38,364 nucleotides of DNA, from contig JASHPH010000421.1 in the NCBI GenBank assembly GCA_030038255.1, positions 1-38,364 of the forward strand, given 5' to 3'. The DNA is from Candidatus Sulfotelmatobacter sp. (GTDB lineage: Bacteria > Acidobacteriota > Terriglobia > Terriglobales > Acidobacteriaceae). The notes beneath the pieces were generated by a model, which saw only the letters and a program-made list of their open reading frames with translations, did no database searches and was not told the origin of the DNA. Of the stretch, positions 7,895 through 15,847 are shown piece after piece. Numbering within the stretch: position 1 is the stretch's first letter; every line of letters starts with the position of its first letter. Made by a program: the position numbers and the translations under genes.

Positions 7895-9031
7895 ATGTCA
7901 CAACAAGTGAGAACGTGTCTTGTTGGGCTTGTTTTGCTCGCCTTTAGCGCTACGAGCTTTGCGCAAGATGTGCACATTCTCTTGCGAGCGAAAGACGGTA
8001 AGACGTGGTTTCATCTCGGCGAACCCATCACCTTGGAAGCGGCCTGCCTGGACTCGGCAACCGGGCACTATCTCCTGCCCTGCACTGTTGTTCTCAAAGC
8101 GGAAGGCGTTTCCCCGGGCAGCCGCATGTTAGCTGATCGCATCGACCAAACGGCGTGGGAAGATGCTCAGACTGGAGCGCTGCCGCCTGGACCTCGCGGA
8201 CAATGTGGAAACGTCGACAACCGGCTGCCATCAGAAGTGTCAGATGCGCCCACTTGGAGCGAAGTTACTCTTAAGGAGCCGTTTCCCGCTTACGTTGGGC
8301 AATACAAAATCACGGCTGACTTGGCGTTTGATCTGGAGATGGCCGAGCGTTTTGGACAAACACAAAAGCACGCCTCATCAAACGAGGTGGAGATCAGCGT
8401 GGATGATAACCTGGGCTGGAAGAACCATCTGATTCATTTTCACGACTGCGATTACGATTTTCAGCTCGCGCTTGTGCCAGACGAAGAGGCGGTCGGAGCG
8501 CTGCGTAAGCATCTCAACGAATGTGCACGCACCTTCGATGAACCCTATACCGAGCTCCTGCACGAGATTGTTTGGCTGAAGATGCAGGTTGAGCAGCCCG
8601 AGCTCTATTCACGCATGTTGGAACTTGAGCGAACCCGGCTACCTTTCAGGCGCGATGAGGAGGCGGATCTGCAAATGCAGGAGCTTGAACAGGCCCGAAC
8701 GAGTGCGGCAGGCGACGTGAAGCAGATTCACAACTGGTTCCACGACCAATATCGAGAGTTGTTGTTGGAAACTGGGAAGCAACTCGTCCAGGCCTACAAG
8801 TCGCATCCTGAGCTACACCACAATCAAGATTTTCAGGAGGATCTGCAAAGCGGTTTCGAGAGTTGGCATGACGCTGCCGCATGTTTGTTCGGCGGTGCAG
8901 ATAGCTATGTGAGTCGCGAGGAAGTGGTGATGTTTCTGAAAGAGGCAGGTCGTTCTCAGAAAGACATTGCAGCATTCCTAGAGAACCATAAATCTAATCT
9001 TCCACTGGCTACTCCGGAATACCAACATTAA
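7895..9031 (+). CDS. Secreted protein of unknown function
   Basis: 378 aa from the ATG at 7895. I chose this start because it opens a clear Sec signal peptide (MSQQVRTCLVGLVLLAFSATSFAQ, likely cleaved after SFA-Q); the open frame extends 26 codons further upstream but that extension looks non-coding. The mature N-terminal half (about 25-190) is β-rich and Ig-like in feel (ITLEAACLDS... YKITADLAFDLEM), with several cysteines. The C-terminal half (about 195-378) is strongly helical and charged, with paired Leu/Glu repeats. No enzyme motif is recognised. It ends 4 bp before the convergent oxidoreductase stop, leaving no room for separate terminators. Confidence 0.75.
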   Translation: MSQQVRTCLVGLVLLAFSATSFAQDVHILLRAKDGKTWFHLGEPITLEAACLDSATGHYLLPCTVVLKAEGVSPGSRMLADRIDQTAWEDAQTGALPPGPRGQCGNVDNRLPSEVSDAPTWSEVTLKEPFPAYVGQYKITADLAFDLEMAERFGQTQKHASSNEVEISVDDNLGWKNHLIHFHDCDYDFQLALVPDEEAVGALRKHLNECARTFDEPYTELLHEIVWLKMQVEQPELYSRMLELERTRLPFRRDEEADLQMQELEQARTSAAGDVKQIHNWFHDQYRELLLETGKQLVQAYKSHPELHHNQDFQEDLQSGFESWHDAAACLFGGADSYVSREEVVMFLKEAGRSQKDIAAFLENHKSNLPLATPEYQH

Positions 9032-9035
9032 TCCG

Positions 9036-10631
9036 CTACTTTCGTAGGTCTTTCAGAATTTCTCCTGCCGCATTTGCCCCCGATCCTCCCGTCAACCCCG
9101 CGCCGGGGTGCGTTCCACTACCGCACAAATACAGCTTCGCAATCGGGGTTCGATAGCGCGCCCAGTCGAGCAGCGGGCGCATGGTGAAGAACTGGTCGAG
9201 CGCGAGTTCGCCGTGAAAGATTTGTCCGTCGGTCAGGCCGTACTTTTCTTCGAGATCGTGCGGCGTGATGATCTGGTGCGTCAGGATCAACTCCGGCAGA
9301 TTGGGTGCGTATTGCGCGAGCGTCTGCACGACGGTCTGGCCAAGCGCTTTGCGTTGGGCTTCTCCGTTCCGATCTTCCCAGCCGCCTTTGAGCTTGTAAG
9401 GAGCGTACTGCATGTAAATCGACATCACATGCTTGCCTGCGGGCGCGAGCGTGGGATCGGTGAGCGAGGGAATCGTGGCTTCGAGATACGGCTGGCGCGA
9501 AAAGTTGCCGTACTTCGATTCGTCGAACGCGCGTTCGAGATAGTCGATCTCGTGGCCGATATGGATGCGGCCTTTCAGCGCACTAACGTCGCCGTTGAGC
9601 GCCGTGAATTTCGGCAGACCTGATAGCGCGAGGTTGATCTTGGCTACTGTGCCGTTGCCGCGGTAATGCTGCAGCTTCTGCACGAAATCGGGCGAAAGGT
9701 GCATGGGATCGGTCAGCTTGAGGAGCGTGCGTTTCGGGTCGGCGTTGGAGATAACAGCGCGGGCGTGAATTTCTTCTCCGGTGGAAAGCAGCACGCCGGT
9801 GGCGACGCCGTTCTGTACGCGGATCTCGATCACTTCGGCGCCCGTACGGATTTCCGCGCCTGCTGCTTTCGCCGCTGCGGCCATAGCCTGTGTGACAGCA
9901 CCCATGCCGCCAGCGGCAAAGGTCGGCGTGCCTACGGGGTGCGAATCGCCGGCCGCACGGATCAGCAGAACCAGCGTGCTTCCCGCCGACCACGGGCCGA
10001 GAAATGTTCCGAAAACGCCACGCGCAGCAACGACCGCGCGCAGGAGTTCGGTCTCGAAATATTCCGCGGCGAGATCGGCAACGGCCATCGGTCCCCAGCG
10101 CAGCAGTCGGAACATATCTTTCTTGCCGAGGTTGCGGATGGCGCGGCCAGTCTTGAGCATGCTCCACAGATCGCCACTCGAGGGATGGTCAATGTCGGGC
10201 GGCGTAGTCGTCAATGCTTCGCTGATGACTTTGCTGATTTTGCCAAGCGACTGTTCGAACTCGGGATACTTCGTGGCATCCTTTTGCGAAAACGCCGCGA
10301 TCTGTTGCGCAGATTTGGCTGCGTCCTGATAGAGCGTCAACGCACGGCCGTCAGGGGAGAGAGCCGTCACGCAGACTTCAGGTGTGATTGTCCGCAGGCC
10401 GTGGTGTTCAAGTTGCATATCGCGGACAATCTCAGGCCGCAGCGGCCCCGCAGCATGTGCAAGCGTCGAGCAGCGAAAGCCCGGGTGAAATTCGTCGGTG
10501 ACCGCTGCACCGCCGACTTGCGAATTGCGCTCAAGGACCAGCGGCTTGAAGCCTGCTTTGGCGAGGTAGAAGGCGGTCACCAGCCCGTTGTGGCCGCCGC
10601 CGATGACGATGTCGCGCTGAGTCCCGGGCAT
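9036..10631 (-). CDS. FAD-dependent oxidoreductase, CrtI/PYROXD2-like (paralogue 2)
   Basis: 531 aa of the phytoene-desaturase-like flavoprotein group (COG1233 type). A Rossmann FAD-binding motif opens it (DIVIGGGHNGLV, about residues 9-20), with LVLERNSQVGGAA just after. The C-terminal flavin-contact segment is LYLCGSGTHPGAGLTGGSG. The substrate is unknown; there is no carotenoid gene nearby, and the human PYROXD2-like branch is a closer visual match than true CrtI. Start: the ATG at 10631 overlaps the stop of the upstream paralogue by one base (TGATG), implying translational coupling; the longer frame upstream lies inside that gene. By-eye alignment shows homology to its neighbour throughout (for example GTFLG and RPEIVRD against RPEIIRD). 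Confidence 0.88.
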   Translation of the reverse strand: MPGTQRDIVIGGGHNGLVTAFYLAKAGFKPLVLERNSQVGGAAVTDEFHPGFRCSTLAHAAGPLRPEIVRDMQLEHHGLRTITPEVCVTALSPDGRALTLYQDAAKSAQQIAAFSQKDATKYPEFEQSLGKISKVISEALTTTPPDIDHPSSGDLWSMLKTGRAIRNLGKKDMFRLLRWGPMAVADLAAEYFETELLRAVVAARGVFGTFLGPWSAGSTLVLLIRAAGDSHPVGTPTFAAGGMGAVTQAMAAAAKAAGAEIRTGAEVIEIRVQNGVATGVLLSTGEEIHARAVISNADPKRTLLKLTDPMHLSPDFVQKLQHYRGNGTVAKINLALSGLPKFTALNGDVSALKGRIHIGHEIDYLERAFDESKYGNFSRQPYLEATIPSLTDPTLAPAGKHVMSIYMQYAPYKLKGGWEDRNGEAQRKALGQTVVQTLAQYAPNLPELILTHQIITPHDLEEKYGLTDGQIFHGELALDQFFTMRPLLDWARYRTPIAKLYLCGSGTHPGAGLTGGSGANAAGEILKDLRK

Positions 10632-12223
10632 CAGGCGGCTCCCTTGATGTCTTTCAGAATTTCGAGCGCCGCCAGGCGTCCGTTGGCGCCCATAATGCCG
10701 CCACCCGGGTGCGTCGCCGATCCGCACATGTAAAGGTTTTTGATGGGAGTGCGGTATTGTGCCCAGCCCGGTACGGGACGCAGGAAGAAGAGTTGCTCAA
10801 GCGAAAGCTCGCCCTGGAAAATGTTGCCCTCACTCAGCCCCCATTCGCGTTCGAGGTCGAGCGGAGTGATCACCTGTTTCTGGATGATGATCTCTTTCAG
10901 ATTCGGCGCGTGCTCCGCGATCGTATCGACGACCGTATTGCCGAACGCTTCTTTTTGCTCATCCCAGTTGAGCCCGGGGCGCAGCTTATAGGGCGCGTAT
11001 TGCACAAAGCACGACAGCACGTGCTTGCCCGGCGGCGCGACGGAAGGATCGGTCAGCGAGGGGATGACCATGTCAACGTAGGGACGACGGGAGAAATTTC
11101 CGTATTTCGCGTCATCGTAGGCGCACTCCATGTATTCGACTGCAGGAGAAATGGAGATCGCGCCACGCAAGTGCGAGCCGGGCCCGGGCATGCATTTGAA
11201 ATTCGGCAGGGCGTCGAGCGCCATGTTGACCTTGCCCGAGGAGCCGCGGAACTTGTAGCGGTTGACTTCTTCGAGGAAGTCGCCGGGCAGGTGCTGGGCC
11301 TCGATGAATCTTGTGAATGTCAAGCGCGGATCGACCGAGGAAGAAATCACGTCGGCGTAAATCTCGTCGCCGTTCGACAGGACGACACCTTTCGCCTTCC
11401 CATTCTTTACGATGATCTGCGCGATGGCCGACTTGGTGCGGATTTCGACGCCGGCCTCGCGGGCTGCGTCGGCAATCGCATTGGAGATTGCTCCCGTGCC
11501 GCCGCGGGCAAACCCCCACGCCCGGAAGGCGCCGTCGATTTCGCCCATGTAGTGATGAAGGAGAACGTACGCGGTTCCCGGCGAGCGCACACCGAGAAAA
11601 GTGCCAATGATGCCGGAGGCCGACATGGTCGCTTTGAGCACGTCGGTTTCGAACCATTGATCGAGGAAATCAATGGCCGACATCGTCATCAGCTGGACCT
11701 GGTTGTATTTATCGTAGCTTGACATGTCCTGGAAGCGGCGGCCGAGGAAAACCAGCTTCATCAGTTCGCGCGGATTGAGCGTGGTCGGGTCAGGCGGCAC
11801 CATGCTCAGGATCGGCTTCACGAAGCGGCACATGGCCTGCATCGCTTTGCCGAATTCGTCGTAGGCTTCGGCGTCGACACGCGAGTGGCGTGCAATTTCA
11901 CGATGTGTCTTGCCGTGATCGTTCACGCGCCACAGATAGTCGCCGTTCGGCATGGGCGTGAACGTACCGTCGAGGGGAAGGATTTCCAGGCCGTGGCGGG
12001 GAAGCTCAAGGTCGCGGATGATCTCGGGGCGGAGGAGGGAAACGACGTAGGAGCAAACCGAAAACTTAAATCCAGGGACGATTTCTTCCGTACATGCTGC
12101 ACCGCCGAGGACGTGCCGGCGCTCGAGCACGAGCACTTTCTTGCCGGCACGGGCGAGGTAGGCCGCGTTGACCAGGCCATTGTGGCCGCCGCCGATCACG
12201 ATGACTTCGTACTGGTTAGCCAT
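10631..12223 (-). CDS. FAD-dependent oxidoreductase, CrtI/PYROXD2-like (paralogue 1)
   Basis: 530 aa, same family as the following gene. Seen: FAD motif VIVIGGGHNGLVNAAYLARAG at the N-terminus (residues 8-28), VLERRHVLGGAACTEE, a central region with FARGGTGAISNAI, and the C-terminal flavin loop LYMCGSATHPGGGIMGANG. First gene of a two-gene operon, its stop codon shared with the next start. The tandem, coupled arrangement of diverged paralogues suggests equimolar expression and perhaps a heteromer; that is inference. A ribosome site AAGGAT lies upstream of the ATG. The gene is divergent from the GcvT-family gene across a 309-bp gap. Annotation as phytoene desaturase would be over-specific. Confidence 0.9.
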   Translation of the reverse strand: MANQYEVIVIGGGHNGLVNAAYLARAGKKVLVLERRHVLGGAACTEEIVPGFKFSVCSYVVSLLRPEIIRDLELPRHGLEILPLDGTFTPMPNGDYLWRVNDHGKTHREIARHSRVDAEAYDEFGKAMQAMCRFVKPILSMVPPDPTTLNPRELMKLVFLGRRFQDMSSYDKYNQVQLMTMSAIDFLDQWFETDVLKATMSASGIIGTFLGVRSPGTAYVLLHHYMGEIDGAFRAWGFARGGTGAISNAIADAAREAGVEIRTKSAIAQIIVKNGKAKGVVLSNGDEIYADVISSSVDPRLTFTRFIEAQHLPGDFLEEVNRYKFRGSSGKVNMALDALPNFKCMPGPGSHLRGAISISPAVEYMECAYDDAKYGNFSRRPYVDMVIPSLTDPSVAPPGKHVLSCFVQYAPYKLRPGLNWDEQKEAFGNTVVDTIAEHAPNLKEIIIQKQVITPLDLEREWGLSEGNIFQGELSLEQLFFLRPVPGWAQYRTPIKNLYMCGSATHPGGGIMGANGRLAALEILKDIKGAA

Positions 12224-12532
12224 TTCGCTCTTATCCTTCAGCTGTTCGCTTGCTGATTAGGGAAACGCAAATGATACTCGCGTGCGAAGTACGGTGGTAG
12301 CGGGATCAGAGGCCGCTGGGAAGAACGCTCCAACTTCTGAGGAGGCTGCACGGTGATGGCGGGTTCGCGCGCATAACTGAGTCGAAGACGAAGGCTATTG
12401 TAGCGAGAAGAGTGCGTTTTGTCTGCACGTTCAGGGACAATGTGACTCGCAGTCAGCGTGGCGCACGGTTGCCGCAAAAGCGCGTGGCTGAATATAATCC
12501 GGCTTCGACTTGATCGCAAACGGAGTGAAACC
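12224..12532. other. 309-bp divergent intergenic region
   Basis: Separates the flavoprotein operon (minus) from the aminomethyltransferase gene (plus). It contains the plus-strand promoter and ribosome site described separately. On the minus side TATCAT-like sequence is present but with no convincing -35. Open frames inside it have no family features. Confidence 0.5.
12469..12498 (+). promoter_or_regulatory. Sigma-70-like promoter for the GcvT-family gene
   Basis: TTGCCG (12469-12474), an 18-bp spacer, and a perfect TATAAT (12493-12498). Transcription would start near 12505, giving a leader of about 28 nt before the TTG start at 12533, and GGAG at 12522-12525 falls inside it. This also argues against an earlier in-frame start at 12458, which would lie upstream of the promoter. 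Confidence 0.6.
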
Positions 12533-13729
12533 TTGCCCATTGGAACCGCATTTCACGAGAGAACTTTTCCTCTGTGCCACAGCCTGAATTACCGCGAGTG
12601 GTCGGGGTATTACACCGTCAGCGTGTACGAGGTGCATCACGAGCACGAGTACAACGCCATTCGCAACGCGTGTGCGCTGATTGACATCACGCCGCTCTAC
12701 AAGTACATGGTCACTGGCAAAGACGCGACCAAGCTGGTGAACCGCGTGATCACGCGCGACATCAACAAGGTCAAAGTCGGGCAGGTGATTTACTGCTGCT
12801 GGTGCGACGAAGAAGGCAAGGTCATCGACGATGGCACGATTTCTCGGCTGGAGGAAAACGTCTATCGCTGGACCGCGGCCGATCCCAGCCTGCGCTGGTT
12901 CCGGCAAAACGGCCTGAATATGGACGTGCAGATCGAAGACATTTCCGAAAAAACAGCGGCGCTCGCGCTGCAGGGGCCGACTTCAGCGAAGCTCCTGAAA
13001 ACCGTGGCCGAGGCCGACATCGCCAATCTAAAGTATTTCCGCGTTACACGCGGCCAGATTGCCGGAGTTCCAGTGGACATTTCCCGCACGGGCTACACGG
13101 GCGATCTGGGGTATGAAATCTGGATTCCATGGAACGAAGCGGTCAAGGTCTGGGATGCGCTGGCGGAGACAGGGAAGCAGTTCGATCTGCATGCTGCCGG
13201 CATGCTCGCGCTCGATGTGGCACGAGTTGAGGCGGGGCTGCTGCTCATCGAGGTGGATTACATCAGCTCTAAGAAGGCGCTGATTCCGTCGCAGAAATAC
13301 TCGCCGTACGAGTTAGGTTTCGCCAAGATGGTGCATCCGGAGAAAGAGAATTTCATCGGCAAGCGCGCTCTCGAACGCGATGCGAAGAACGGCGTGCCGC
13401 GGCAGTTGGCTGGGCTGGAAGTGGATTGGACCGATGTGGAGCGGCTTTACGAACGCTATGGTCTGACTCCGGCGGCGCCGGCGCAGGCTTCGCGCGTTGC
13501 GGTTCCTGTCTATTCGGGCGAGAAGCAGGTGGGCAAGGCAACGACGACGACGTGGTCGCCGACGCTGAAAAAGATGATCGCGCTCACCAGTCTGGAGACG
13601 GAATATTCGAAACCGGGCACGCCGTTGCAGATGGAGATCACGATTGAGGCAATCCGACTGAAGACGAATGTGAAGGTGACGACGCTCCCCTTCTTCAGTC
13701 CGCCAAGGAAGACGGCGACGCCGGTGTAG
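12533..13729 (+). CDS. GcvT-family aminomethyltransferase (THF-dependent)
   Basis: 398 aa, glycine-cleavage T-protein family: enzymes that pass a one-carbon unit from an amine (or S-/O-methyl substrate) to tetrahydrofolate. Seen: CALIDITPLYKYMVTG at about 45-60, the catalytic-site acidic motif VIDD (Asp99/Asp100, matching the Asp101 region of E. coli GcvT), GYTGDLGYEIW, ARVEAG, SPYELGFAKMV, FIGKRAL and a C-terminal β-barrel domain. The sequence departs from canonical GcvT, so it may be a paralogue of the DmdA/LigM/dimethylglycine type; no gcvH or gcvP lies nearby. Start: TTG at 12533 with GGAG 7 nt upstream and a promoter just before; the longer frame to 12458 is rejected. Confidence 0.85.
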   Translation: MPIGTAFHERTFPLCHSLNYREWSGYYTVSVYEVHHEHEYNAIRNACALIDITPLYKYMVTGKDATKLVNRVITRDINKVKVGQVIYCCWCDEEGKVIDDGTISRLEENVYRWTAADPSLRWFRQNGLNMDVQIEDISEKTAALALQGPTSAKLLKTVAEADIANLKYFRVTRGQIAGVPVDISRTGYTGDLGYEIWIPWNEAVKVWDALAETGKQFDLHAAGMLALDVARVEAGLLLIEVDYISSKKALIPSQKYSPYELGFAKMVHPEKENFIGKRALERDAKNGVPRQLAGLEVDWTDVERLYERYGLTPAAPAQASRVAVPVYSGEKQVGKATTTTWSPTLKKMIALTSLETEYSKPGTPLQMEITIEAIRLKTNVKVTTLPFFSPPRKTATPV

Positions 13730-13778
13730 GTTTCATTGGTGCCGTCCCTTAAGGACTCGTTCTGTTTTCCGCCAGCTA

Positions 13779-13798
13779 CCCGGCACTGCCGTGCCGGG
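13779..13798. terminator. CCCGGCAC palindrome between convergent genes
   Basis: CCCGGCAC-TGCC-GTGCCGGG, a perfect 8-bp GC stem with a 4-nt loop, centred in the 99-bp gap between the convergent aminomethyltransferase and permease genes. No U-run follows on either strand, so this is either a bidirectional terminator of weak type or another dispersed palindrome. Confidence 0.5.
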
Positions 13799-13828
13799 CT
13801 CTCATATTCCGCCGCCACGGGGCTGGCC

Positions 13829-15253
13829 TTACATGGCTTTTTCGCCACTCCGTTTCCAATACAAATACCCCGGAACAGCGATCAGCACGATTCCGATGCC
13901 GACCAAAGTTTCAAGCGGCCGCGTCCAGATCGTGTTCAAGATCCAGGCGGCGCCTGCGACGACATAGATAGCTGGCAGCCACGGATATCCCGTGCAGCGG
14001 TAAGGGCGCGGAATGTCCGGGCGTTTCCAGCGCAGCCAGAACATGCCAATCACGGTCAGTTCATAGGACAACACCATCCCAAAGATGACGTAGGTGTAGA
14101 GCTGGTCGTAGCGCCCGCTGACGGTAAGCACGCAGGCCCAAATGCCCTGGCCGATGAGGCTGAATGCCGGCGTGCGCCACTTGGGATGAATGACCGCCAT
14201 GCGCTGAAAGAAAACGCCGTCCTGCGCCATAGCGAGATACACACGCGCGCCCGAGAGCGTGCAAGTCGCTGCTGCGCTGAAGCAGGAGATGGCAATCATA
14301 AGCGAGAGCCACACGGCGGCCTGCGGCGAGAACAACGCGGCTGCGGCGGCGTGCGCGATGGTTTCGTGCTTGGCAATTTCATTCAGCGGCAGGGCATACA
14401 CATAGGTCAAATTCATCGCGATGTAAATCACGGCCACGGCCAGCAGGCCGACTACCATTGCGAGAGGCACGTTGCGGCGCGGATTCTTTACTTCTCCCGA
14501 GACCCACGTGATGTAGACCCATCCGTCATAGGCCCAGAAAACGGCGATCAGCCCTACGCCGAGCGCTGAGATCAGCTGCGCGGGGCCGAGTCCCATCGTG
14601 AGGCTTACGCCGTGCGGCTGAAAGTTCGTCCAGTGTCCTTTGCCGATGGCAAATCCGAGAACGACGAATGCCGACATGGCCGTGAACTTGGTCCATGTGG
14701 ACACGTTCTGCAGCAGCGCGCCCCAGCGCAGCCCGAAAACGTTGACAACGGTGAGAATCACAATCAGGAAAAGGCCAAGCGCATGGGCGCGGGTGACCGT
14801 GATGCCGGCCACGGCAAAGACGACGCACTCCTGGGAAACGGCAGGAAACACCTGACCGACGTACGCGGCCGACGCAACGGAGAGGGCCGCGATGGTGCCT
14901 CCGTTGGCTACGGCGAACAGCATCCACCCATAGAGAAACGCAACGAGATCACCGTAGGCCTCGCGCAAGTAGACGTATTGGCCGCCGGAGTCGGGGAACA
15001 TCGAGCCCAGCTCCGCGAAGGCGAAGCAGGCACAAAGAGAGATGAGAGCTCCGCCCACCCAGACACCGAAGAAGAGCAGAGGCTGCGGCAGAGGGCCGGC
15101 GATGTCCTTGGCCGTCAGGAAAATCGAAGAACCGATGACGCCCGAGACCAGCAGCAGAACAGAATCGAGCAGGCCGAGGCCGCGGATCAGCGTGGGTTTC
15201 GTTTCAGCGGGACCGGCTTCGGAAGCAACTGCGATCGGGGAAGCTTCCATCAT
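13829..15253 (-). CDS. APC-superfamily amino-acid permease
   Basis: 474 aa inner-membrane transporter with about 12 hydrophobic helices. The first carries the APC signature around LLVSGVIGSSIFLTAKDI; a further family-like stretch is FAELGSMFPDSGGQYVYLREAYG, and the loop following a mid-protein helix is FWAYDGWVYITWVSGEVKNP. Closest by feel to the LAT/YfnA-type amino-acid transporters; substrate unknown. Start: the tandem ATGs at 15253/15250 are preferred; the frame is open for another 70 codons but that stretch is an out-of-frame reading of the small zinc-ribbon gene upstream, whose stop codon overlaps this ATG as ATGA. Transcribed convergently with the GcvT-family gene. Confidence 0.92.
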   Translation of the reverse strand: MMEASPIAVASEAGPAETKPTLIRGLGLLDSVLLLVSGVIGSSIFLTAKDIAGPLPQPLLFFGVWVGGALISLCACFAFAELGSMFPDSGGQYVYLREAYGDLVAFLYGWMLFAVANGGTIAALSVASAAYVGQVFPAVSQECVVFAVAGITVTRAHALGLFLIVILTVVNVFGLRWGALLQNVSTWTKFTAMSAFVVLGFAIGKGHWTNFQPHGVSLTMGLGPAQLISALGVGLIAVFWAYDGWVYITWVSGEVKNPRRNVPLAMVVGLLAVAVIYIAMNLTYVYALPLNEIAKHETIAHAAAAALFSPQAAVWLSLMIAISCFSAAATCTLSGARVYLAMAQDGVFFQRMAVIHPKWRTPAFSLIGQGIWACVLTVSGRYDQLYTYVIFGMVLSYELTVIGMFWLRWKRPDIPRPYRCTGYPWLPAIYVVAGAAWILNTIWTRPLETLVGIGIVLIAVPGYLYWKRSGEKAM

Positions 15254-15423
15254 CCGATTCCGAGTTCGTCGGGGGATTCGAGTGGTGTGCCGCAGCGGCG
15301 GCAGATCACCGAAGAACAATCCCCGCAAGTGAGAGGATCGGTGACTTCCTCTGCGCAGTTGGGGCAATAGAGCGGGCCGGGACCAGGCTTGGGCGGAGAT
15401 GGGGGCTGAGGGCGTGTCGCCAT
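15250..15423 (-). CDS. 57-residue six-cysteine zinc-ribbon protein
   Basis: A small gene found by reading the minus strand directly: ATG at 15423 to TGA at 15250. A Pro-rich N-terminus (1-18) is followed by three CxxC knuckles: Cys20/23, Cys33/36 and Cys41/44, in YCPNCAEEV, TCGDC and ICRRCGTPL. This is a typical double zinc-ribbon arrangement. The stop overlaps the permease start by four bases (ATGA), implying translational coupling. No Shine-Dalgarno precedes the ATG, so initiation could be leaderless or elsewhere. Function unknown; zinc ribbons this size often bind nucleic acid or partner proteins, so it may be a regulator or accessory of the permease (inference). Confidence 0.7.
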   Translation of the reverse strand: MATRPQPPSPPKPGPGPLYCPNCAEEVTDPLTCGDCSSVICRRCGTPLESPDELGIG

Positions 15424-15579
15424 GCGGAGGGAAACTGTAACACAGAAGCGGTATGTGGCTCACTAGTTCGATGCAGATCGCTGACCGCAGCGGTCAATCG
15501 TTTGTGACTCGCGGCACAGACGGGAATTCGGGTCAGAACTAAACTGGCGTGCGGCAAGCTGTGGCCCAGGAGGCTCGTC

Positions 15580-15837
15580 ATGGACTGTATTGCACTGTTG
15601 CATCCAACGCCGACAGATCCCGAGATCGCGGTTGTGAAAATCTCCAACAAGGAACACAAGGCCTTTCATGATAATTGGCCGGAATTTGTCAAACAATTAA
15701 AGGTGTTTGGCATTGACGTGTCGACGCTCGAACCAGCACCATGCGCCGGGGACACAAGCGCGAATGCCTGGCTGATGCTGCTTGCGCATCGCCTCGACTG
15801 CACTTGGCAGTCTCTGTGCGTGAGGGTGAGGGTCTAG
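15580..15837 (+). CDS. Small protein of unknown function (85 aa)
   Basis: Begins MDCIALLHPTPTDPEIAVVK. It has a full AGGAGG ribosome site (15568-15573) six nt before the ATG, the strongest such site in this part of the window, which is the main reason to believe it. The protein is mixed α/β with no membrane segment; the sequence VKISNKEHKAFHDNWPEF is compatible with a small soluble domain. The last ~10 codons (SLCVRVRV) look less protein-like. It is convergent with the kinase gene (stop codons 10 bp apart). No family recognised. Confidence 0.55.
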   Translation: MDCIALLHPTPTDPEIAVVKISNKEHKAFHDNWPEFVKQLKVFGIDVSTLEPAPCAGDTSANAWLMLLAHRLDCTWQSLCVRVRV

Positions 15838-15847
15838 AGCAGGCGGC

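Noticed and set aside
12458-12532. 25-residue N-terminal extension of the GcvT-family protein
   Set aside because: Lies across the TTGCCG-N18-TATAAT promoter; the TTG at 12533 has a good ribosome site.
13736-15370. Plus-strand open frames (277 and 252 codons) opposite the permease
   Set aside because: Antisense shadows rich in Arg, Gly and His with no recognisable domain.
15254-15463. N-terminal 70-residue extension of the permease
   Set aside because: It is an alternate-frame reading of the zinc-ribbon gene; the APC domain begins after the ATG at 15253.
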